From contig NZ_PIZH01000159.1 in assembly GCF_002835825.1 (NCBI RefSeq), positions 1-5,028 of the forward strand: a stretch of DNA of 5,028 nt. Reading direction: 5' to 3'. Shown piece by piece: positions 1 to 5,020 of the stretch (position 1 is its first letter; every line of letters starts with the position of its first letter). The DNA comes from Methanoregula sp. (GTDB taxonomy: Archaea > Halobacteriota > Methanomicrobia > Methanomicrobiales > Methanospirillaceae). The position numbers were made by a program, and so were the translations under genes. The notes under the pieces were generated by a model, which ran no database searches, was not told the origin of the DNA, and saw nothing but the letters and a program-made list of their open reading frames with translations.

Positions 1-94
1 GCTATAATCATCCCCCTTCTTTAGCCGGTCCTGACTCGAAGAACTTTTCAGGTTCTTCTCATGTCCCACATCGGAGATGGTATGACAAGTGGGG
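1..94 (-). promoter_or_regulatory. Candidate structured leader RNA, copy A
   Basis: Read on the minus strand, this stretch has in order: a CCCAC arm (93-89), CTCCGA (76-71), the matching GTGGG arm (69-65), ATGA, a perfect 7-bp hairpin GAAGAAC/GTTCTTC (58-52 with 44-38) around the loop CTGAAAA, GA, then AGG and CGGCTAA ending at 21. The same blocks in the same order occur at 4917-4998 on the plus strand (copy B). The loop differs in sequence and length, and the first stem is built from different bases, which suggests RNA structure and not coding. Directly after it, GGGGGATGAT (16-7) resembles an archaeal ribosome-binding site, so the element may sit in the 5' leader of a gene starting just outside the window. 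A double-stranded operator or an intergenic repeat are alternatives. The family is not recognised. Confidence 0.45.
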
Positions 95-104
95 TAAATT
101 ATTC

Positions 105-116
105 TTATTAAAAAGA
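105..116 (-). promoter_or_regulatory. TATA-like box upstream of copy A
   Basis: On the minus strand an AT-rich stretch reads CTTTTTAATAAG, lying after the leu terminator and before the copy A element. With the usual archaeal distance of about 25 bases from the box to the start site, transcription would begin near 85-90, close to the first stem of the element. The match to the archaeal TATA consensus is only approximate, and the whole spacer is AT-rich. Confidence 0.3.
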
Positions 117-126
117 AATTTTTCAG

Positions 127-133
127 AAAAAAA
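127..133 (-). terminator. Poly-T terminator after leuB
   Basis: The minus strand has seven consecutive T residues starting 23 bases past the leuB stop codon, followed by a further T-rich run around 110-115. Short T runs terminate archaeal RNA polymerase without needing a hairpin, and none is seen here. This is the expected end of the leuC-leuD-leuB transcript and separates it from the copy A element beyond. Confidence 0.55.
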
Positions 134-156
134 CAGACCCGTGCAGAAGAGCCCTT

Positions 157-1278
157 TCAGCAACCCTTCTTCACGCACTCCGCGATATACGCGCCGGCCT
201 TCGATGTGCTGACCGCCTTCCCGCCAAGGTCCTTTGTCACAACGCCGTCTTTGATGCTCTTCTCGATTGCCCTGACAACGGCCGCCGCCGCCTCGTGCTC
301 GCCGAGGTGGTCGAGCAGGAGGGATCCTGCCCAGATGGTGGCAATGGGGTTTGCCACGCCCATGCCCTTGTATTTCGGTGCCGACCCGTGGATCGGCTCG
401 AACATGGAGGTGCCCTTCGGGTTGATGTTGCCGCCCGGGGCAAGGCCGAGCCCGCCCTGGATCATGGCGCCGAGGTCGGTGATGATGTCCCCGAACATGT
501 TGGGCGTGACCACGACATCGAACCACTCGGGGTTCTTGACAAACCACATGGTGACGGCGTCCACGAAGTTGAATTCGGTGGCAACGTCCGGGTAGTTCTT
601 TGCGGTGTCGAGGAAGACATCGCGCCAGAGGCCGTACACATCTGAAAGGACGTTTGCCTTGTCCACCGAGGTGAGCTTCTTCTTCCGCTGCATCGCAACG
701 TCGAAGGCATAGGTCTGGACACGGCGGGCGCCCTCGCGGGTGATGACGCCTATCTGGTAGGCGATCTCTTCAGAGTCGCTCGTGACGTCGAGCCCGAACT
801 TCACGTTGTAGATGTCGCGGACAACGTCAAGTTCGATCTTCTGGTGCTTCTTGAACCTGGAGCCGATCCCGACATAGAAGTCCTCGGTGTTCTCCCGGAC
901 CACCACGAAGTCGATGTCCTTTGGCCCCTTGCCGGCAAGGGGTGTCTCGACGCCGTCAAGGAGCTTGATGGGGCGGAGGTTGACGTACTGGTCGAAGTGG
1001 AACCGGAGCGCGAGGAGGATACCTTTCTCTAAGATCCCCGGCTTCACCCGGTCGTCCCCGATGGAACCGAAGTAGATCGCCTTGAACTTCTTCAGTTCGG
1101 CAAGGTCATCCTCCGTGACCAGCTTCTTCGTGGCAAGGTAACGGTCCGCCCCTATATCGAAGTCTGTCCACTGGATATCGAAGTTGAACTTCTCCCCTGC
1201 TGCTTCCAGTACTTTCTTTCCCTCGGCCACGATCTCCGGGCCGATCCCGTCTCCACCGATCGATGCTATCTTGTACAT
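157..1278 (-). CDS. leuB: 3-isopropylmalate dehydrogenase-type (beta-decarboxylating) dehydrogenase
   Basis: This cytoplasmic enzyme should oxidise and decarboxylate 3-isopropylmalate to 2-oxoisocaproate in leucine synthesis. It may also serve the citramalate route to isoleucine or coenzyme B chain elongation. The 373 residues cover the whole family fold. Visible are the N-terminal GDGIGPE (9-15), substrate arginines in LLALR (R92), NLRP (R102) and VVREN (R128), a Tyr after RENTE (Y135), Lys in DKANV (K207), and metal-binding aspartates D240, D264 and D268. The coenzyme loop reads HGSAPKYKG (297-305). The Lys-Tyr there matches the pair that binds the NADP 2'-phosphate in E. coli isocitrate dehydrogenase, whereas NAD-dependent LeuB usually has an acidic residue. 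From memory, FDQYVNLRP and [11 protein letters not shown] resemble LeuB of anaerobic bacteria. It is the last gene of the operon. The ATG overlaps the end of leuD by 13 bases and has GGAG 8-11 bases upstream. A homoisocitrate-type role cannot be excluded. Confidence 0.9.
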   Translation of the reverse strand: MYKIASIGGDGIGPEIVAEGKKVLEAAGEKFNFDIQWTDFDIGADRYLATKKLVTEDDLAELKKFKAIYFGSIGDDRVKPGILEKGILLALRFHFDQYVNLRPIKLLDGVETPLAGKGPKDIDFVVVRENTEDFYVGIGSRFKKHQKIELDVVRDIYNVKFGLDVTSDSEEIAYQIGVITREGARRVQTYAFDVAMQRKKKLTSVDKANVLSDVYGLWRDVFLDTAKNYPDVATEFNFVDAVTMWFVKNPEWFDVVVTPNMFGDIITDLGAMIQGGLGLAPGGNINPKGTSMFEPIHGSAPKYKGMGVANPIATIWAGSLLLDHLGEHEAAAAVVRAIEKSIKDGVVTKDLGGKAVSTSKAGAYIAECVKKGC

Positions 1279-1820
1279 GCGGGTGTCTCCTTCAGATTCT
1301 TTGCATATTCCACGAGCCCGCCGGCATCGATGATGCCCTGCATGAACTCCGGTACCGGTTCAATGGCGTACTTCTTGTTGTCCGCCTCAATGAACCCCTC
1401 TTTGATGTCCAGACGGATCGCTGCCCCGTCGGCAATCTTGTCCGCATCCGGGCAGACGATTGGGAGCACGCCGACATTGACGGAGTTGCGGAAGAAGATC
1501 CGGGCAAATGACTGTGCCACCACGACCTTCACCCCGCCTCCTACGAGAGCGAGCGGGGCGTGTTCGCGGGAGGAGCCGCAGCCGAAGTTGCGTCCCCCGA
1601 CAATGACATCGCCCGGTTTCACCTTCTTTGCATACTCGTCTCTCGTTCCTTCGAATGCATGCTTTGCCAGCTCGTCCGGGTTGTTGATGGTCAGGAAACG
1701 GCCGGGGATGATCGCATCGGTGTCGATATCGTCCCCGAATTTCCAGGTGCGGGCATTCTTCGCAACAGGGCCCGCCTCCGGTGCGATCTTCCTGACCGGG
1801 ACGCTCTTCTTTGCTGCCAT
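1266..1820 (-). CDS. leuD: 3-isopropylmalate dehydratase/homoaconitase small subunit
   Basis: This is the swivel-domain subunit that closes over the substrate held by the LeuC iron-sulfur subunit. Together they isomerise 2-isopropylmalate to 3-isopropylmalate, or a homologous tricarboxylic acid. Its 184 residues are slightly longer than the usual 160-170, because of a charged N-terminal extension of about 22 residues before the conserved [21 protein letters not shown] region. The signature [13 protein letters not shown] (78-90) and SFARIFFRN (104-112) are intact. The specificity loop reads FLTI (42-45). The well-studied M. jannaschii homologues have YLRT (homoaconitase) or YLVY (isopropylmalate isomerase), so this protein fits neither. 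The start is well supported: GGGAGGT lies six bases upstream of the ATG, and one base separates it from the leuC stop. Family assignment is firm; substrate is not. Confidence 0.9.
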   Translation of the reverse strand: MAAKKSVPVRKIAPEAGPVAKNARTWKFGDDIDTDAIIPGRFLTINNPDELAKHAFEGTRDEYAKKVKPGDVIVGGRNFGCGSSREHAPLALVGGGVKVVVAQSFARIFFRNSVNVGVLPIVCPDADKIADGAAIRLDIKEGFIEADNKKYAIEPVPEFMQGIIDAGGLVEYAKNLKETPACTR

Positions 1821-1821
1821 G

Positions 1822-3072
1822 TCAGACCTCCCTCGGGTCGGTGATCTCGCCCGTGATCGCGCTCGCCGCTGCCGTTGCCGGGGAGCAGAGGTAGACCTTG
1901 CCGTCCGTGCTCCCCTGCCGGCCCTTGAAGTTCCGGTTCGAGGTGGAGAGCGAGACCTCGCCGGGAGCGATCAGGCCGAACGCCCCTCCCATGCAGGGCC
2001 CGCAGCAGGGAGCCTCGACAAGGGCGCCTGCCTTCACGAACTTCTCGATGAGCCCTGCCTTCAGGGTCTTGAGATACTCGTCCCGCGATGCCGGGATGAT
2101 GATGGTCCGGATTTTCGGGGAGAACTTCTTCTTGCCCAGCACTTCGGCAGCTTCTTTTAAGTCCTCGAACCGCCCGTTTGTGCAGGACCCGATGAAGACC
2201 TGGTCGACATGTGTCCCTGCCACTTTGCTCACAGGAACGCCGGTATCGACATTATGCGGCACAGCAACCTGCGGTTCGAGATCCGAAACGTCATATGAGC
2301 GCTTCTCGGCAAACGTTGCATCAGCATCGCTGTCCAGCGCGAACGGCCTCATCTTCCGGCGGCCTTTCATGTACTCCCACGTGACCTTGTCCGGGGCAAC
2401 GATGCCTGCCTTGCCGCCCATCTCGATGGCCATGTTGCAGAGTGTCATCCTGCCGGCCATGTCGAGTTTCCTGACGGTCTTTCCGGTGAATTCGATGGCC
2501 TTGTAGGTAGCCCCGTCAGCCCCGATATCGTGGGCGATGGCGAGGATCAGGTCCTTTGCCCCGACGCGCCGGGGGAACTTCCCGGACACTTCCGCACGGA
2601 TCGTCTCGGGCACCTTGAAATAGAGGGCACCGAACTTCAGGGCAAATCCCATGTCGGTGGACCCGATGCCGGTGGCAAATGCGCCTGCCGCACCATACAT
2701 GCACGTGTGGGAGTCGGCCCCGACAACGATCTCGCCCGGGGCAGCCCGGCCTTTCTCGATCGTCACCTGGTGGCAGACCCCTTCATTGATGTCATAGTTG
2801 TGGATGTCCTGCTCGGCAGCAAACTTCCGCATGTAGACATGGTTGTTTGCCGCCTCGATGGAATCGGCCGGGATCTGGTGGTCGAAGAGCATGATGACAC
2901 GCTTTTTGTCGAACACCGTCTTCCCGCCCATCTCATAGAACTTCTGGATGGCAAGCGGGCCCGTGATGTCGTGGATCATCGCCCCGTCAAGGGGGGCCAT
3001 GACCACTTCGCCCGCCCGTATCTCCCTGCCACACTTTTTTGAGAATATCTTCTCCACGATTGTCGCTGCCAT
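1822..3072 (-). CDS. leuC: 3-isopropylmalate dehydratase/homoaconitase large subunit
   Basis: This is the aconitase-family subunit carrying the [4Fe-4S] cluster, and it works with LeuD in the cytoplasm. From the ATG at 3072 it has 416 residues, near the usual 415-430 for the archaeal/anaerobe type. The cluster cysteines are visible: C297 in FIGSCTNGR, and C357 and C360 in PCCGPC. Also present are the active-site signatures FDHQIPAD, GADSHTCMYGA (118-128) and STSNRNFKGRQGS. It is the first gene of the operon, running into leuD and then leuB. The start is uncertain: a TTG at 3078 would add two residues, and neither start has a good Shine-Dalgarno site, so a short leader or leaderless message is plausible. 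The alignable VEKIFSKKCG motif begins a few residues in, which favours the ATG. Homologous subunits for coenzyme B synthesis look alike, so leucine-only function is an inference. Confidence 0.9.
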   Translation of the reverse strand: MAATIVEKIFSKKCGREIRAGEVVMAPLDGAMIHDITGPLAIQKFYEMGGKTVFDKKRVIMLFDHQIPADSIEAANNHVYMRKFAAEQDIHNYDINEGVCHQVTIEKGRAAPGEIVVGADSHTCMYGAAGAFATGIGSTDMGFALKFGALYFKVPETIRAEVSGKFPRRVGAKDLILAIAHDIGADGATYKAIEFTGKTVRKLDMAGRMTLCNMAIEMGGKAGIVAPDKVTWEYMKGRRKMRPFALDSDADATFAEKRSYDVSDLEPQVAVPHNVDTGVPVSKVAGTHVDQVFIGSCTNGRFEDLKEAAEVLGKKKFSPKIRTIIIPASRDEYLKTLKAGLIEKFVKAGALVEAPCCGPCMGGAFGLIAPGEVSLSTSNRNFKGRQGSTDGKVYLCSPATAAASAITGEITDPREV

Positions 3073-3210
3073 GCTCAATCGTCTTTACTATTGACACGCC
3101 CTTCTCATGTAGTTTCTGTGCACCACATTTCATGCACCGCCATGACTGCGACCACATTCGCAGTCAAAGTAAGGTTTAATCCCGTTTCTGGCCAAGATAA
3201 TGCGAATACC
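3073..3210. promoter_or_regulatory. Divergent promoter region, leuC and SIMPL gene
   Basis: This 138-base spacer separates two genes transcribed away from each other and must hold both promoters. For the rightward gene, AAGGTTTAAT (3171-3180) is a reasonable TATA-like box, placing a start site near 3203, only a few bases before the ATG. For leuC the best minus-strand candidate is a weak AAACTACAT (3115-3107), which would start near 3085. A strong inverted repeat lies between them at 3143-3166, and a weaker one (GTGCA/TGCAC) at 3118-3137. Confidence 0.5.
3143..3166. promoter_or_regulatory. Perfect 9+9 inverted repeat, candidate operator
   Basis: TGACTGCGA (3143-3151) and TCGCAGTCA (3158-3166) are exact reverse complements around the six bases CCACAT. 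The site ends about eight bases before the TATA-like box of the SIMPL gene and lies about 70 bases upstream of leuC. Its size and symmetry fit the binding site of a dimeric helix-turn-helix regulator. It could act on either promoter or both. No regulator gene is visible in the window. Confidence 0.5.
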
Positions 3211-3951
3211 ATGATGCGAAGACTGAACTTCCTCTGTATTGCGCTCGCCATCCTCATGGTGGCCGCGGTTGGTACCGTTGCAGCTGCAACGGGAGATTCG
3301 TCAACAGACAAGGTCATCCATGCCCAGGGAAGCGGCAATATCATCGGCACGCCCGACCGGGCGCAGGTGACGTTGTCCGTCCAGACCGAGAATTCCGATG
3401 TCAAGGTGGCCCAGGAACAGAACGCCGCCAAGATGACAAAGGTCATCAATGCCCTTGTGGCGGCCGGAATCCCCCGTGATGCCCTCAAAACAACCGGCTA
3501 CAACATCTATGCGATGTATGACGACTCCGCCAAGGGGTTCCTTGACCCCAAAGTCAAGTCTTACCAGGTGACGAACACCTTAACCATCACTCTCCATGAT
3601 GTATCCCGGACCGGGGAAGTGATCGACCTTGCGGTTGCAAACGGTGCTAACCAGGCCAACTCCATCCAGTTCATGCTCTCGGATGCACAGGCCACCGCTC
3701 TGCGGAATGAGGCTTTAAAGAAGGCTGTGACCAATGCCCGGGCAGATGCTGAGGCAGTTGCCGGTGCCATGGGTGTCAACATCACCGGAACGGGGACCGT
3801 CGAAATCTACCAGAGTTACATGCCGGTCGTCTTCTCCAACTATGCGCAGGATGCAGCCGGACGCGTGGAAAAGGCTGCAACCACCACCCCCATCCAGTCC
3901 GGGGACATTACGGTCACTGCGCAGGTCTCTGTAACCTACACCTACCAGTAA
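3211..3951 (+). CDS. Exported SIMPL (DUF541) domain protein
   Basis: The 246-residue product starts with MMRR, a hydrophobic stretch (about 7-20) and AAA before TGDSS, a typical Sec signal peptide with cleavage near residue 26. The mature part matches the SIMPL/DUF541 family (E. coli YggE, Brucella BP26). It has an N-terminal HAQGSGNIIGTPDRAQVTLSV strand region (37-57), a helix ending AAGIPRDALKTTGYNIYAMYDD, a middle YQVTNTLTITLHDVSRTGEVIDLAVANGA segment, an Ala-rich helix (168-187), and the closing strand ITVTAQVSVTYTY. BP26 forms ring-shaped oligomers; the biochemical role of the family is unclear, with links to envelope and oxidative stress in bacteria. An in-frame TTG at 3091 would bury the signal peptide behind 40 residues and overlap the leuC promoter, so ATG 3211 (or 3214) is chosen. 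No clear Shine-Dalgarno site is seen. The gene is monocistronic, with a poly-T terminator behind it. Confidence 0.85.
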   Translation: MMRRLNFLCIALAILMVAAVGTVAAATGDSSTDKVIHAQGSGNIIGTPDRAQVTLSVQTENSDVKVAQEQNAAKMTKVINALVAAGIPRDALKTTGYNIYAMYDDSAKGFLDPKVKSYQVTNTLTITLHDVSRTGEVIDLAVANGANQANSIQFMLSDAQATALRNEALKKAVTNARADAEAVAGAMGVNITGTGTVEIYQSYMPVVFSNYAQDAAGRVEKAATTTPIQSGDITVTAQVSVTYTYQ

Positions 3952-3955
3952 TCCC

Positions 3956-3962
3956 TTTTTTT
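3956..3962 (+). terminator. Poly-T terminator after SIMPL gene
   Basis: Seven T residues begin four bases past the stop codon. In archaea such a T run is enough for intrinsic termination. It separates this transcript from the nusA-hisE unit. Confidence 0.55.
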
Positions 3963-3983
3963 CCCGCTGCACGCTCTTCACAA

Positions 3984-4070
3984 TGTTTTTAATTTCGCAG
4001 CGTGATCATTTCATAAAACCTGTATGAGTGCCGGTTTGTTCCGGCAGACGATAGTAAAAGGATAGTAAAA
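3984..4070 (+). promoter_or_regulatory. nusA leader: TATA-like box, hairpin, tandem repeat
   Basis: GTTTTTAATTT (3985-3995) is a TATA-like sequence that would start transcription near 4016-4020, giving a leader of about 100 bases. Within that leader TGCCGG (4029-4034) and CCGGCA (4041-4046) form a perfect 6-bp hairpin around TTTGTT. It is followed by two copies of GATAGTAAAA (4050-4059 and 4061-4070). A second, closer AT-rich candidate (TCGAATATCC, about 4073-4082) could give a short leader instead, in which case the hairpin would lie upstream of the transcript. Confidence 0.35.
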
Positions 4071-4117
4071 CCTCGAATATCCATCAATCAGCGGATACAA
4101 TAGGATTGATTTTCACA

Positions 4118-4561
4118 ATGGAGCGTACGATCGGTTTTAAGGAGCGAAGGTATATCGAAGAGTTGCGAATTCTCACCAAGGCAACAGCCCTTGACTGCGT
4201 CATCGACGACCGGTTCGACCGGGTCATCTACGTGATCCGGCAGGGCGACATGGGCCTTGCGATCGGGAAGAAGGGTGAAAACATAAAACGATTGCAAAAT
4301 GTCCTCGGGAAGCGCATCGAGATGGTCGAGTTCGCTGAGACACCGGATGCGTTCATTGCCAATATCTTCAAACCCGCCGAGGTCACGAAGGTGGAACGCC
4401 CGTCACCGGACGCGCCGGTGAACGTTCTCGTCCGGCAGAGGAGCGATCTTGGGATCGCCATCGGGAAAGCCGGGTGCAATATCGAGAAAGCCCGGATCCT
4501 CACCCGGCGGTTTTACAACACCGAGGTCGGGGAAGTCCTGCTCGAAAAGGAGGAAGCATGA
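4118..4561 (+). CDS. nusA: Archaeal NusA-like protein, two KH domains
   Basis: This 147-residue RNA-binding protein is of the archaeal NusA type, thought to act with RNA polymerase in transcription elongation or termination. It has two KH domains with intact loops: GKKG (50-53) in GDMGLAIGKKGENIKR, and GKAG (116-119) in LGIAIGKAGCNIEKAR. The N-terminal RNA-polymerase-binding domain and S1 domain of bacterial NusA are absent, as is usual in archaea. The conserved ATALDCVIDD and IEMVEFAETPDAFI segments fit the family along its full length. ATG 4118 is chosen: GGATTGAT (4103-4110) is a weak Shine-Dalgarno site seven bases upstream. A TTG at 4106 would add four residues. In many archaea this gene lies between ribosomal protein L30e and S12 genes near the RNA polymerase genes. 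Here it instead leads into hisE with an ATGA overlap. A second paralogue elsewhere is possible. Confidence 0.85.
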   Translation: MERTIGFKERRYIEELRILTKATALDCVIDDRFDRVIYVIRQGDMGLAIGKKGENIKRLQNVLGKRIEMVEFAETPDAFIANIFKPAEVTKVERPSPDAPVNVLVRQRSDLGIAIGKAGCNIEKARILTRRFYNTEVGEVLLEKEEA

Positions 4562-4860
4562 AGACGACTGCTGACCCAAAGGTCCTTGCCGAACTCTGGG
4601 AGATCATCTGCGACCGTGCCGATCGCCCGAAGGAGGGGTCCTATACCACCCGGCTGCTGGCGGATGAGAAGGGGATCGACAAGGTGCTGGAGAAGGTGGG
4701 TGAAGAGTCCACGGAGTTCATCCTTGCCGTCAAGAACGGCGTTCCGGAGCGGACGGCAAGCGAGGCTGCCGACCTTTTCTTCCACGTGCTCGTGGCGCTG
4801 CGTGCGTCTGGTGTGAGCCTTGCGGATGTGCTGGAAGAACTGGAACACCGCCGGAAATAA
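4558..4860 (+). CDS. hisE: Phosphoribosyl-ATP pyrophosphatase
   Basis: This enzyme hydrolyses phosphoribosyl-ATP to phosphoribosyl-AMP and pyrophosphate, the second step of histidine synthesis, in the cytoplasm. The 100-residue product is the usual length for a stand-alone HisE of the all-alpha MazG-like fold. Visible signatures are GSYTTRLL (27-34), KVGEESTEF (46-54, with metal-binding E49, E50 and E53) and EAADLFFH (69-76, with E69 and D72). HisI, which is fused to HisE in many bacteria, is not attached or adjacent. The start ATG overlaps the nusA stop as ATGA and is preceded by AGGAGG (4548-4553) inside nusA, four bases upstream. Translation is therefore probably coupled to nusA. An upstream in-frame ATG at 4474 would lie deep inside nusA and is rejected. 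Confidence 0.92.
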   Translation: MKTTADPKVLAELWEIICDRADRPKEGSYTTRLLADEKGIDKVLEKVGEESTEFILAVKNGVPERTASEAADLFFHVLVALRASGVSLADVLEELEHRRK

Positions 4861-4866
4861 CACGGG

Positions 4867-4872
4867 TTTTTT
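4867..4872 (+). terminator. Poly-T terminator after hisE
   Basis: Six T residues start six bases after the hisE stop, followed by a pyrimidine-rich stretch. This is a plausible end for the nusA-hisE transcript. The same sequence, TTTTTTATC, also resembles a TATA box and could instead serve the copy B element downstream. Confidence 0.45.
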
Positions 4873-4916
4873 ATCTTTCTCTGCTCTGTAGAATTCCACT
4901 GCTATTTGTATGTGTT

Positions 4917-5020
4917 CCCCCCTCCTGCGCCTCCGACTGGTTTGAAAAACCAGGAGGATGAGAAGAACGCGGATGCGTTCTTCGAAGGTCGGCTTATGCC
5001 TCCCTTCTCATTGTCGAGGT
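4917..5020 (+). promoter_or_regulatory. Candidate structured leader RNA, copy B
   Basis: The second copy of the element at 1-94, here on the plus strand. In order it has CCTCCTG (4921-4927) pairing with CAGGAGG (4951-4957), CTCCGA (4931-4936), ATGA, a perfect 9-bp hairpin GAAGAACGC/GCGTTCTTC (4962-4970 with 4975-4983) closed by GGAT, then GA, AGG and CGGCTTATG (4990-4998). Extra pairings are possible: CTGGTTT/AAACCAG (4937-4943 with 4947-4953), and ATGAGAAG/CTTCTCAT (4958-4965 with 5004-5011). The second of these would break the 9-bp hairpin. GAGGT (5016-5020), four bases before an ATG at 5025, could be the ribosome-binding site of a gene running out of the window. No known RNA family is recognised; an operator or intergenic repeat remain alternatives. 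Confidence 0.45.

Noticed and set aside
59..547. 162-codon minus-strand frame overlapping the end of leuB
   Set aside because: It is rich in Arg, His, Gly and Pro with no domain, and is explained as an out-of-frame shadow of leuB.
1330..2160. 276-codon plus-strand frame opposite leuD and leuC
   Set aside because: It runs antisense to two intact, clearly recognised genes and its translation shows no family features.
3091..3210. N-terminal extension of the SIMPL protein from TTG 3091
   Set aside because: It would place 40 residues before a clear signal peptide and run through the palindrome and TATA-like box.
3965..4002. CGCTGC/GCAGCG inverted repeat between the SIMPL gene and nusA
   Set aside because: Only six pairs with a 26-base loop, and the T7 run already explains termination, so it is likely chance.
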